Shown here: one piece after another, positions 24,207 to 32,554 of the stretch
Numbering within the stretch: position 1 is the first letter of the stretch
Layout: every line of letters begins with the position of its first letter
Origin: CAYSGL01 sp964520985
GTDB lineage: Bacteria; Pseudomonadota; Alphaproteobacteria; Micavibrionales; Micavibrionaceae
Length of the DNA stretch: 64,000 nucleotides
NCBI GenBank assembly: GCA_964520985.1
Contig: CAZFPB010000001.1
Location: forward strand, 558,001 to 622,000
Reading direction: 5' to 3'
Notes under the pieces: model-generated
Databases searched by the model: none
Told to the model about the DNA's origin: nothing
What the model saw: only the letters and a program-made list of their open reading frames with translations
Made by a program: the position numbers and the translations under genes

Positions 24207-25235
24207 TTATTCGTCGAACAAGGCTGCTTGATCAATCGTTTTTGGAGTCAGGCCAAAAACCTTGTATCCTTTGCCCGCAATGACGCGGCCGCGGGGTGTA
24301 CGCTGAATATAACCCTGCTGGAGCAGATAGGGTTCGATGACGTCCTCGATGACATCGCGTTGCTCCGAGAGCACGGCGGCGATGGTTTCAACGCCTACCG
24401 GGCCTCCACTATAATTCTCGATAATGCACTTCATATAGCGCCTATCCATCGAATCCAGGCCGGAGCCGTCGACATCGAGGCGCGCGAGTGCGGCGTCAGC
24501 GATTGTGGCGTTGATCTCGGATGATTTGGCGACCAGCGCAAAATCACGCACGCGGCGAGTCAGGCGTCCGGCGATGCGCGGCGTGCCGCGTGAGCGACGC
24601 GCAATTTCCATCGCGCCATCGCGCGTCAGCGTCATCTCCATCAGGCGCCCTGCCCGCTCGACGATCAGGCACAGTTCATCATCGTTATAAAATTCAAGGC
24701 GCAAGGGAATGCCGAAACGATCCCGCAATGGATTGGTGAGCAAACCCGAACGCGTCGTCGCACCAATTAATGTAAAAGGCGGCAGATCGATCTGCACCGA
24801 GCGCGCGGCCGGGCCTTCACCGATGATGAGGTCGAGTTTGCGGTCTTCCATTGCGGGATACAAAATTTCTTCGACCGCCGTGTTCAGGCGGTGGATTTCA
24901 TCGATGAACAGCACATCATGCGGTTGCAGGTTGGTGAGAATCGCGGCGAGGTCGCCCGCTTTTGAAATCACCGGACCGGAGGTAGCACGAAAGCCCACGC
25001 CGAGTTCGCGCGCAATAATCTGCGCCAGCGTTGTTTTGCCCAATCCCGGCGGGCCAAAGAGCAGCACGTGGTCCATGGAATCGCGGCGCGTCTTTGTTGC
25101 CTCGATAAAAACTTTCAGGTTTTCGCGCAGCGCCTGCTGACCGATAAATTCATCGAGCTTGATCGGGCGCAGCGGATTTTCTTCATACCCTTCTGCCTCT
25201 GCCTGCTGTTTGTTCAAAGCGGGATTGATACTCAT
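24207..25235 (-). CDS. ruvB: Holliday junction branch migration helicase RuvB
   Basis: RuvB is the hexameric AAA+ motor that drives branch migration with RuvA. The 342-residue protein has Walker A GPPGLGKTT (residues 61-69), Walker B VLFIDEIHRLN, sensor/arginine-finger region IGATTRSGLLTNPLRDRFG and the C-terminal winged helix (QGYIQRTPRGR). Its start overlaps the ruvA stop by 4 bases. It is the last gene of yebC-ruvC-ruvA-ruvB. Confidence 0.98.
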   Translation of the reverse strand: MSINPALNKQQAEAEGYEENPLRPIKLDEFIGQQALRENLKVFIEATKTRRDSMDHVLLFGPPGLGKTTLAQIIARELGVGFRATSGPVISKAGDLAAILTNLQPHDVLFIDEIHRLNTAVEEILYPAMEDRKLDLIIGEGPAARSVQIDLPPFTLIGATTRSGLLTNPLRDRFGIPLRLEFYNDDELCLIVERAGRLMEMTLTRDGAMEIARRSRGTPRIAGRLTRRVRDFALVAKSSEINATIADAALARLDVDGSGLDSMDRRYMKCIIENYSGGPVGVETIAAVLSEQRDVIEDVIEPYLLQQGYIQRTPRGRVIAGKGYKVFGLTPKTIDQAALFDE

Positions 25236-25855
25236 GAGGATAATTCTTTCAGGGCAAGGCGGATCATCGTGCCGATGTCGGATGCGTCATTATCATTGGC
25301 TTTCGATTTTGCCTGAAGTACAGCCTGATACGCATCGGCGCGGGCATAGCCGAGATTAACGAGTGCGGAGACGGCGTCATTATCAACGCTGATAGCAGCA
25401 GTAGGTTGATCGATGGACACAACCTTGGCGCCCTTGGCGGCGGGCGATAAATCGATCTTGCCCGCTTTGTCTTTCAATTCCGTGAGAATACGCACGGCGA
25501 TTTTGGGGCCAACCCCATCAGCTTGCGTTAAGGCCGATTTATCCTGCGCGGCAATCACGAAGGCGAGTTTGTCCGGCGGGCAGACGCCGAGGATTGCCAT
25601 CCCGGCTTTGGCACCAACTCCCTGCACACTGGTAAGCAAACGAAACCATTGCTGCTCCGAGGCACTGGAGAAACCAAACAAATGAATATGATCTTCGCGC
25701 ACATGTGTGTCGATCAGTAGCGAGAGAGGCTCCGCCGTTTGTGCTTGCGCCAAGGTGCGCGGCGAGCAAAATACCTGATAGCCGACGCCCTGCACATCCA
25801 GAATAAGATGGTCCTGCGCAACTGAATCGACGATGCCTGACAATTTACCAATCAT
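25232..25855 (-). CDS. ruvA: Holliday junction DNA helicase subunit RuvA
   Basis: RuvA tetramers hold the four-way junction open and load RuvB. The 207-residue protein has the N-terminal OB fold (MIGKLSGIVDSVAQDHLIL), two helix-hairpin-helix motifs in the middle (LTSVQGVGAKAGMAIL, LTQADGVGPKIAVRIL) and a C-terminal RuvB-binding three-helix domain (DAVSALVNLGYARADAYQAV). The start codon directly abuts the ruvC stop and the stop overlaps ruvB. Confidence 0.97.
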   Translation of the reverse strand: MIGKLSGIVDSVAQDHLILDVQGVGYQVFCSPRTLAQAQTAEPLSLLIDTHVREDHIHLFGFSSASEQQWFRLLTSVQGVGAKAGMAILGVCPPDKLAFVIAAQDKSALTQADGVGPKIAVRILTELKDKAGKIDLSPAAKGAKVVSIDQPTAAISVDNDAVSALVNLGYARADAYQAVLQAKSKANDNDASDIGTMIRLALKELSS

Positions 25856-26350
25856 CTAACGCGCCCCCGCATATAGCAGGGCGCTTTGTGCGTGATGGGC
25901 ATGACAAATTGCAATTGCCAGCGCATCGGCTTCGTCTTCGCCGATATCACCGCAGGTTGGCAACAGTGTTCTGATCATCATGCCCATCTGTTCCTTGGCC
26001 GCATGCCCCGCGCCCACAATTGATTTTTTGACAAGGTTGGCCGGATATTCGGCGCAGGAAATACCATAGCGCACGGGCGCGACCATGGCGACCCCTCGGG
26101 CCTGCCCTAGTTTCAGGGCGGAAGCTGGGTTGTTATTCATGAAGGTTTCTTCGATGGCGGCTTCTATCGGATGGAATTCGGCGAGCATCGCCGCCATGCC
26201 ATCATCTATCTGTTTAAGACGTTCCGGTAAACCCCACGACGCATTAGTTTTTATCAGGCCGCATGCAACGAACTTCAAGCGGTTATCCACCGCCTCGATA
26301 ATACCCCAGCCCGTCTTCTGTAAACCCGGATCGATTCCCACAATTCTCAT
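25856..26350 (-). CDS. ruvC: Crossover junction endodeoxyribonuclease RuvC
   Basis: RuvC resolves Holliday junctions. The ATG at 26350 gives 164 residues starting MRIVGIDPGLQKTGWG with catalytic Asp7. The other acidic residues of the RNase H-like site are in AIEETFMNNNP and DIGEDEADALAIAICH. An ATG 18 bases upstream would add an unsupported tail. ruvC, ruvA and ruvB overlap or abut, so they form one translational unit. Confidence 0.97.
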   Translation of the reverse strand: MRIVGIDPGLQKTGWGIIEAVDNRLKFVACGLIKTNASWGLPERLKQIDDGMAAMLAEFHPIEAAIEETFMNNNPASALKLGQARGVAMVAPVRYGISCAEYPANLVKKSIVGAGHAAKEQMGMMIRTLLPTCGDIGEDEADALAIAICHAHHAQSALLYAGAR

Positions 26351-26398
26351 AGGATCAGTAAAGCACAAACCGTGAACAAGGGGAATCCCTAAAGCGCG

Positions 26399-27148
26399 CT
26401 ATCCCATCAGTTTTTCGAGCAGCGCGTCATCTAGCTCCATGTTGGAGTAAACGGTCTGCACATCATCATCGTCTTCCAAAACTTCAATGAGTTTCAAAAC
26501 GCTGGCCGCCTGCTCTTCCGATGGCGTCGCCGCAACATTAGAGCGCCAGGTCAGACCTGATTTTTCCGCATCGCCAAATTTTTCCGCCAGCGCGTCCCGC
26601 ACGGCGGCGAAATCTTCGATCGCGCAGGTGATGTCGTGAATCTCGTCATCGCTTTCGACATTCTGCGCGCCGGCTTCCAGCGCCGCTTCAAACATCGCTT
26701 CAGCCGAAGCTTTGCTCGCAGGATAGAGAATTTCTCCCACGCGGCCGAACATGAACGAAACCGAGTTTGTTTCGCCTAGCGAACCGCCCTGCTTGGAAAA
26801 TGCGGCGCGTACTTCGGCAGCCGTGCGGTTATTATTGTCTGTCAGCGCTTCGACAATAATGGCCACACCGCCCGGACCATACCCCTCATAGCGCATGTCT
26901 TTATAGTTTTCGGCATCCTTGTCGCCAGTGGCCGATTCAATGGCGCGCTTGATCCGATCATTCGGCATGTTGACCGCCCGCGCCGCCAGAATAGCCGCCC
27001 GCAAACGCGGATTGCCCGCCGGATCGCCGCCGCCGAGCTTCGCCGAAACGATGATCTCGCGACCAAGCTTGGTGAATTGCTTCGCCCGCTGGGCATCCTG
27101 TTTGCCTTTGCGGTGCATGATATTTTTAAATTTGGAATGTCCTGCCAT
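26399..27148 (-). CDS. yebC: YebC/PmpR family protein
   Basis: YebC-family proteins (249 residues here) are described as transcriptional regulators and more recently as helping ribosomes through difficult proline motifs. The family start MAGHSKFKNIMHRKGKQDA, the middle YEGYGPGGVAIIVE and NRTAAEVRAAFSKQGG are all intact. It lies 48 bases upstream of ruvC on the same strand, the usual location, and may share its transcript. It is a second polyproline-related factor in the window besides EF-P, if the newer role applies. Confidence 0.95.
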   Translation of the reverse strand: MAGHSKFKNIMHRKGKQDAQRAKQFTKLGREIIVSAKLGGGDPAGNPRLRAAILAARAVNMPNDRIKRAIESATGDKDAENYKDMRYEGYGPGGVAIIVEALTDNNNRTAAEVRAAFSKQGGSLGETNSVSFMFGRVGEILYPASKASAEAMFEAALEAGAQNVESDDEIHDITCAIEDFAAVRDALAEKFGDAEKSGLTWRSNVAATPSEEQAASVLKLIEVLEDDDDVQTVYSNMELDDALLEKLMG

Positions 27149-27158
27149 GACGCTTCTT

Positions 27159-27968
27159 TTAGCCTATAGGCATCGCTTGTGACAAGCGCCCGCCGAGGCG
27201 GATCGGCTCGATCGACGTAGCGAGACCGTTATCGTTCGTCTGGATAAAGCAACCACACAAGGTGGCTTCGCCATCGGCCGGATTGAGGTTTTGCGGCATA
27301 CGGCGAATAAAGCGATGCAGGGCATCCTCGCTACGCGCACCGATCACGGAATTATAATCACCGGTCATACCGGCATCGCCCTGAAACGCTGTGCCTTTCG
27401 GGAAAATCTGATGATCGGCGGTCGGCATGTGCGTGTGCGTGCCGATGACGGCGCTGACTTTGCCATCGAGATAATGCGCCATACCCATTTTTTCGGACGA
27501 CGCTTCCGCATGGAAGTCGACAAGAATGGCCTGACCATTCCCCATTTTGTGTTTTTGCACCATGGCGCTCGCCGCATCGAACGGACTGTCCTGTTCATCC
27601 ATGAACACGCGACCCTGTAGATGCATCACCGTTAACTGCTTGCCGTTCTTGCTGCCAGTCCAGATACCCGCACCGGGCGTCGCCGCCGGGTAATTCAGCG
27701 GGCGGATCAGATTTTTATCGTTGCCTATATAGGTAATTATTTCGCGCTGATCCCAGACATGGTCGCCCGAGGTAATGCAATCAACACCCAGATCGTAAAA
27801 TTCCTTGCAAATAATACCCGTGATACCGCGTCCGTGCGCCGCGTTATCGCCGTTCACCACAATAAAATCAGGCTTTAAGGCCGCTTTTAACGTCGGCAAA
27901 TGGGTTTGCAACGCATCGCGCCCGGCGCGGGCCATCACATCCCCGATAAAAATAATGCGCATAGTCAT
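27159..27968 (-). CDS. ymdB: YmdB-type metallophosphoesterase
   Basis: This 269-residue calcineurin-like phosphoesterase belongs to the YmdB/TIGR00282 group, active on 2',3'-cyclic nucleotides in Bacillus. Metal-binding motifs are FIGDVMARAGRDAL (Asp), VVNGDNAAHGRG (Asn), ITSGDHVWDQ (His), IGTHTHMPTAD (His pair) and a final DAGMTGD. It lies 10 bases upstream of yebC. The start could be ATG 27968 or ATG 27962. Physiological substrate in this organism is unknown. Confidence 0.92.
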   Translation of the reverse strand: MTMRIIFIGDVMARAGRDALQTHLPTLKAALKPDFIVVNGDNAAHGRGITGIICKEFYDLGVDCITSGDHVWDQREIITYIGNDKNLIRPLNYPAATPGAGIWTGSKNGKQLTVMHLQGRVFMDEQDSPFDAASAMVQKHKMGNGQAILVDFHAEASSEKMGMAHYLDGKVSAVIGTHTHMPTADHQIFPKGTAFQGDAGMTGDYNSVIGARSEDALHRFIRRMPQNLNPADGEATLCGCFIQTNDNGLATSIEPIRLGGRLSQAMPIG

Positions 27969-27969
27969 C

Positions 27970-28533
27970 CTAACGGTAATCGAACACGTCCTGCGGGGTA
28001 ATCACCAGATCCAGCCGCTGGTCGTGCGCGTCATTCGGTAAATTAAATAGCACGGCCTGCTCGCCATAGCCAACCCCGACAGCCGTAATTTCTTTTTCCG
28101 CCCGAAGCGCCTCCAGCGTGGCATCGTAATACCCGCCACCATAGCCCAGCCGGTATCCTTTGCGGTCAAACGCCAAAAACGGCACGATGACGATGTCTGG
28201 TAACACGATCTCGCGCCCTTGTGGTTCCATCACATTGAAGCTGTTGGAGGCTAACGCATCCCCTTCGCGCCACAAGGCGAACTCCATAATGCGCGTCTCT
28301 TTGCTGACCAGCGGCAGGGCAATCTGGATATCTTGGCGCAGGCAGTCATCGATAATGACCCGCACATCGAATTCCTTAGCCTTGGGCCAGAAGGCGGCAA
28401 CGACTTGCCCGGCCTGCGGTTTCACCGCCTCGAAAAACAGGGCGGAGGCCTGTTCAGCCTGCTCCAGCGTAGAAACAAGATTATTGCGGATGTCGCGCGC
28501 GTGCTCGCGCAGGGCGTTTTTTTGATCGGTCAT
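27970..28533 (-). CDS. fau: 5-formyltetrahydrofolate cyclo-ligase
   Basis: The enzyme uses ATP to convert 5-formyl-THF to 5,10-methenyl-THF. I chose ATG 28533 (187 residues, MTDQKNALREHARDIRN), because upstream codons run into the 6S RNA gene. The ATP-binding/phosphate loop LGYGGGYYD, basic N-terminal helix and PLVSKETRIMEF are family hallmarks. Pairing with an upstream 6S RNA and zapA is deeply conserved in proteobacteria (E. coli zapA-ssrS-ygfA). It ends 2 bases before ymdB. Confidence 0.95.
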   Translation of the reverse strand: MTDQKNALREHARDIRNNLVSTLEQAEQASALFFEAVKPQAGQVVAAFWPKAKEFDVRVIIDDCLRQDIQIALPLVSKETRIMEFALWREGDALASNSFNVMEPQGREIVLPDIVIVPFLAFDRKGYRLGYGGGYYDATLEALRAEKEITAVGVGYGEQAVLFNLPNDAHDQRLDLVITPQDVFDYR

Positions 28534-28549
28534 GGGAGGGAAATATAAA

Positions 28550-28727
28550 GGATGAAGAGCGCCATGAGAACCGTACGGATAAAAGTATTCGCATGAAGCC
28601 CGGTAAACCAGGTCGGGCGCCGCATAACCAAACCACGGTCTGGACAGTGGTAGCACCCTATGCAAATAAGCATCGGCCTCTGGAATAGCATTCCGCGACG
28701 AGAACCACAGCTAACTCTTCAAGCTTG
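28550..28727 (-). ncRNA. ssrS: 6S RNA (predicted)
   Basis: 6S RNA mimics an open promoter and binds sigma-70 RNA polymerase in stationary phase. No protein gene fits the 240-base gap between zapA and fau, the conserved 6S locus. Read on the minus strand the gap folds as a rod. A terminal stem pairs 28715-28721 with 28553-28559 (TGAAGAG/CTCTTCA), and CUGUG pairs with CAUGG beyond it. An apical arm has GCATA pairing with TATGC and ACCAC with GTGGT. A side hairpin GCCCG...CGGGC lies on the 3' half, as in the 6S central region. Ends are estimated; the length (~178 nt) fits the family. Confidence 0.75.
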
Positions 28728-28775
28728 ATATAGTATCACCGGCCGGAAAAGAAAGCACGGAAAATCGCAAAAACC

Positions 28776-29120
28776 TTACAGTTTCTGCAGGTTTCCGGCG
28801 ATGGAGTCGATCCGGGCGGCCAGTTGTTCGATGATATCGACAATATCGCCCTCATCCTGCTCGGTCAGGCGGACGCCAGTGGTGGTCTGGGCCTGACGCT
28901 CGGTGGCGCGCATACCGTCTTTGAGGTCGAAAATTTCATCAGAAAGGACCAGGGCAGTCAAAACCAGCAGATGGCTTTCGGTGCTGGCAGCCCCTGCTTT
29001 GGCAATGTCTTTCAGGCGGGCATCGACATAGCGGCTGAGGTCCAGAACGCGTTGTTCCTGCCCGTCATCACAAGCGATCCCGTAATTGCGGCCATTGATG
29101 ATGACGTTGACTTCAGCCAT
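28776..29120 (-). CDS. zapA: Cell division protein ZapA
   Basis: ZapA bundles FtsZ filaments at the Z-ring. The 114-residue protein has the short N-terminal beta domain (VNVIINGRNYGIACDDGQE) and a central helix (HLLVLTALVLSDEIFDLKD). A C-terminal coiled coil (IIEQLAARIDSIAGNLQ) dimerises antiparallel. It lies just upstream of the 6S RNA gene, as in many proteobacteria, and follows a small coiled-coil gene on the same strand. Confidence 0.93.
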   Translation of the reverse strand: MAEVNVIINGRNYGIACDDGQEQRVLDLSRYVDARLKDIAKAGAASTESHLLVLTALVLSDEIFDLKDGMRATERQAQTTTGVRLTEQDEGDIVDIIEQLAARIDSIAGNLQKL

Positions 29121-29131
29121 GAGTGTAACCC

Positions 29132-29383
29132 TTAATTTTGTTTCAGTAATTCTTCGACTTTTTCGATGGTGCTGTCGAGGCGGTTGGCCATCGAACGCAT
29201 CATATCTTTTTGCTGACCGCCGGTAAACACGGTGAACAAGTCAGCCTGCTGTTTGCCCTTGGCCGGAGCGGCCGGACGAGCTTTGGCTTCTTGCATTTTC
29301 GCGCTGGCACTGGCGGCAGCCGCTTCCAGTTTTTGCACCTTGGTATTCAGCTCTATCAGTCGTTGTTTGATTGCCGCGCTCAC
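29132..29383 (-). CDS. Small coiled-coil protein (DUF4164-like)
   Basis: I prefer the GTG at 29383 (83 residues, MSAAIKQRLIELNTKVQKLE), because GAGG lies 9 bases before it; a TTG at 29398 is possible. The N-terminal helix is a coiled coil, followed by an Ala/Pro/Lys linker and a C-terminal helix (MMRSMANRLDSTIEKVEELL). Small coiled-coil genes of the DUF4164 type commonly precede zapA in alphaproteobacteria, suggesting a divisome role similar to ZapB; that role is inference. It is divergent from tkt, with a 181-base promoter region between. Confidence 0.7.
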   Translation of the reverse strand: MSAAIKQRLIELNTKVQKLEAAAASASAKMQEAKARPAAPAKGKQQADLFTVFTGGQQKDMMRSMANRLDSTIEKVEELLKQN

Positions 29384-29564
29384 GTCAAAAATCCTCAATT
29401 AACCTTGAATGGATGTGTAAAACGGGGTCATTATGCGCCACACGCAAAGCTGGTCAAGACCCTTGTCATGCTTATACACGGAAAACCAAGAAAGCGTTTG
29501 ATTTTCGCCCCTTGGCGGGGCAAAGTGTGGCCAGTTTACGCACCAATTATATAAGGGTACTTTA

Positions 29565-31505
29565 ATGTCTCAGGCAGCCGCTGCTTCTCTCTCATCAACC
29601 CCACAAGCCGACATGCGCACCATGGCAAACGCCATCCGTATGCTGGCCATGGATGCGGTCAAAGCAGCCAACTCGGGACATACTGGCATGCCGATGGGTA
29701 TGGCCGATATTGCTACCGTTCTCTACTCCAAATTCTTCCGCTTCGATCCGAAGACGCCGAACTGGTTTAACCGCGACCGCCTTGTCGTTTCGAACGGTCA
29801 CGGCTCCATGCTGCTCTATGCGCTGGCCTACCTGACCGGCTATGAAGCGATGACGATCGACGAGATCAAGAATTTCCGCCAGTTGCACTCCAAAACTCCT
29901 GGTCATCCGGAAGTTGATGTTGCCTGCGGCATCGAAACAACGACAGGCCCTCTGGGGCAAGGTATCGCGAACGCCGTCGGTATGGCGCTGGCCGAACGTA
30001 TCCTCAATGGCCGCACACCGGCAGACGTCGATCACTTCACTTACGCCTTCACAGGCGATGGCTGTTTGATGGAAGGCGTCAGTCATGAGGCCTGCTCGCT
30101 AGCAGGCCACCTGAAGCTTGGCAAGCTGATCGTGTTTTATGATCAGAACAACGTCACAATTGACGGAACGATTGACCTCGCCTTCACTGAGAATGTATCC
30201 GAGCGTTTCCGCTCCTATGGCTGGCATGTACAGGAATGTGACGGCCATAATCTCGAAGACCTCGAGGCCGTGATCAACTCGGCGCGCAAGACAACCGACC
30301 AGCCGAGCATCATCTGCTGTAAAACCAAAATCGGCTATGGCGCGCCGACCCTTGAAAGCCAGCCAGCCGCGCACGGTGCAATCACCAAAGACGATGAAAT
30401 CGCCGGTACGCGCAAAAACCTCAACTGGAGCCACGCCCCGTTTGAAATTCCTGCCGATATCCTGAATGCCTGGCGCGCGGTTGGCCAACAACACAAAGCC
30501 TCCGGCAAAACACCGACCATTGATATTTCGAACATCGAAGCCATCACCAAAGATCTGAAAGCCGCTTTCGCTGCTGAAAAACCAAATAAAGCCACGCGCC
30601 AATTGTCTGGCGTCTGCCTTGAGAAACTAGTCGAAGCCTATGCGATGGTCGGCGGCTCCGCCGACCTCACCGGTTCCAACAACACCAAAGTCAAAGCCTC
30701 GAAAGTCATCGACGCCAAAGATTATTCCGGCAACTACATCAATTACGGCGTGCGCGAACACGGCATGGCCGCGATTATGAACGGCATTGCTCTGCATGGC
30801 GGCCTTGTCCCATATGCAGGCACGTTCATGCAGTTCGCCGATTACATGCGCCCGTCGATCCGCCTTGCCGCCCTGATGAAACAGCGCGTCGTGCATGTGC
30901 TGACCCATGACTCGATTGGTCTGGGTGAAGATGGCCCGACGCACCAGCCGGTCGAACACCTCGCCGCCCTGCGCGCCATTCCAAACCTCTTCGTTTACCG
31001 TCCGTGCGACGGCATCGAGACGGCTGAGTGCTGGGAACTGGCGATGAAGCACGAACAATCGCCATCCGTTCTCGCTCTTACGCGTCAGAACGTACCGAGC
31101 GTCAATGACAACCGCGCCGAAAACCTCTGCGCCAAAGGCGCTTACATCCTGAAAGAGTCGAATGGCGAACCAGAAGTTACGTTGTTTGCCTCCGGCTCTG
31201 AAGTACATCTTGCGCTGGAAGCCGCGCAGCAGCTCGGCGATAAAGTCCGCGTTGTCTCTGTGCCATGTATGGAATTGCTGGCGCAACAGGACGGCAAATA
31301 TATTGAAAGCCTGATCTGCAACAAGTCGGTCAAGATCGCCTGCGAAGCCGGTATCCGTCAGGGCTGGGACGCATTGATCGGCCCGCACGGTTCGTTCGTC
31401 GGCATGACGGGCTTTGGTGACTCTGCCCCGGCAGAAGTCCTGTTCAAACATTTTGGCATCACGTCGGACGCGATCGTGAAAGCCGCAAACGCTAAACTCA
31501 ACTAA
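29565..31505 (+). CDS. tkt: Transketolase
   Basis: Transketolase moves two-carbon units between sugar phosphates in the pentose phosphate pathway, using thiamine diphosphate. The 646-residue enzyme has the N-terminal substrate/TPP loop SGHTGMPMGMADIA, the metal/TPP motif FTGDGCLMEGVSHEA ending in YDQNN, the catalytic Glu in NYGVREHGMAA and the pyrimidine-domain motif HDSIGLGEDGPTHQP. A ribosome site AAGGG precedes the ATG by 7 bases. It starts the tkt-gap-fba operon. Confidence 0.98.
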   Translation: MSQAAAASLSSTPQADMRTMANAIRMLAMDAVKAANSGHTGMPMGMADIATVLYSKFFRFDPKTPNWFNRDRLVVSNGHGSMLLYALAYLTGYEAMTIDEIKNFRQLHSKTPGHPEVDVACGIETTTGPLGQGIANAVGMALAERILNGRTPADVDHFTYAFTGDGCLMEGVSHEACSLAGHLKLGKLIVFYDQNNVTIDGTIDLAFTENVSERFRSYGWHVQECDGHNLEDLEAVINSARKTTDQPSIICCKTKIGYGAPTLESQPAAHGAITKDDEIAGTRKNLNWSHAPFEIPADILNAWRAVGQQHKASGKTPTIDISNIEAITKDLKAAFAAEKPNKATRQLSGVCLEKLVEAYAMVGGSADLTGSNNTKVKASKVIDAKDYSGNYINYGVREHGMAAIMNGIALHGGLVPYAGTFMQFADYMRPSIRLAALMKQRVVHVLTHDSIGLGEDGPTHQPVEHLAALRAIPNLFVYRPCDGIETAECWELAMKHEQSPSVLALTRQNVPSVNDNRAENLCAKGAYILKESNGEPEVTLFASGSEVHLALEAAQQLGDKVRVVSVPCMELLAQQDGKYIESLICNKSVKIACEAGIRQGWDALIGPHGSFVGMTGFGDSAPAEVLFKHFGITSDAIVKAANAKLN

Positions 31506-31516
31506 GGAGAAACTAA

Positions 31517-32548
31517 ATGACTGTACGCGTAGCAATTAATGGTTTTGGCCGTATCGGACGCCTCGTCGCCCGCGCCCTCTATGAATCGGGCCGCAAGGAC
31601 ATCGAGCTGGTCGCGATAAACGACCTCGCCACACTCGAAGGCAACAAGACCCTGCTGAAATATGACTCGGTCCATGGCCGCTTCCCGTTTGACGTGGAAG
31701 TCAAAGGCGACAAGACGCTGGTCATCAACGGCAAGGACGTCGCCGTGGTTCAGGAACGCGACCCGGCAAACCTGCCATGGGGCGCCATGAACATTGATAT
31801 CGTGTTCGAATGCACAGGCATTTTCACCACACGCGAAAAAGCCTCGCTGCACCTGCAAGCCGGCGCGAAAAAAGTCCTCATCTCTGCTCCGGCAGAAGGC
31901 GAAGACCTGACCGTTGTCTTCGGTGTGAACTCGGATCAACTGACATCCGAGCACAAAATCGTCTCGAACGCCTCCTGCACGACAAACTGTCTCGCACCCG
32001 TCGCCAAAGTGCTGCACGAAGCGATCGGTATCGAGAGCGGCTTCATGACGACGATCCACTCCTACACCGGCGACCAGAACACGGTCGACACGTTCCACAA
32101 GGACTTGCACCGCGCCCGCGCCGCTTCGCTGAACATCATCCCGACATCCACAGGCGCTGCGAAAGCCGTTGGCAAAGTATTGCCGGAACTGAAAGGCAAG
32201 CTGGATGGTGTCTCTTTACGCGTTCCAACGCCGAACGTGTCGGTTGTCGATCTGAAGTTCATCGCCAAGCGCGACACCACGGTGGAGGAAGTCAACGGCG
32301 CGATCAAGAAAGCGCTTGGCGATATGACCGGCATTCTGGGCGCTTATTCCGATCCATTGGTCTCGAGCGACTTCAACCATGACAGCCACTCCTCGATCTT
32401 CTCGTACGAAGGCACGAAAGTGATCGACGGCAAACTGGTGCGTATCATGAGCTGGTACGATAATGAATGGGGCTTCTCGAACCGTATGCTCGACACAGCC
32501 ACGAAAATGCACGAAGTCGGCTACGACGCCAAAAGCAAAGCCGCGTAA
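31517..32548 (+). CDS. gap: Glyceraldehyde-3-phosphate dehydrogenase, type I
   Basis: GAPDH oxidises glyceraldehyde-3-phosphate to 1,3-bisphosphoglycerate. The 343-residue protein has the Rossmann start VAINGFGRIGRLVARAL, Asp36 in INDLATL (favouring NAD over NADP), catalytic Cys154 in SNASCTTNCLAP and His181 in TIHSYTGDQ. It follows tkt by 11 bases with AAGGAG as ribosome site. Phosphoglycerate kinase, which usually sits between gap and fba, is missing from this operon. Confidence 0.98.
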   Translation: MTVRVAINGFGRIGRLVARALYESGRKDIELVAINDLATLEGNKTLLKYDSVHGRFPFDVEVKGDKTLVINGKDVAVVQERDPANLPWGAMNIDIVFECTGIFTTREKASLHLQAGAKKVLISAPAEGEDLTVVFGVNSDQLTSEHKIVSNASCTTNCLAPVAKVLHEAIGIESGFMTTIHSYTGDQNTVDTFHKDLHRARAASLNIIPTSTGAAKAVGKVLPELKGKLDGVSLRVPTPNVSVVDLKFIAKRDTTVEEVNGAIKKALGDMTGILGAYSDPLVSSDFNHDSHSSIFSYEGTKVIDGKLVRIMSWYDNEWGFSNRMLDTATKMHEVGYDAKSKAA

Positions 32549-32554
32549 GGAACC

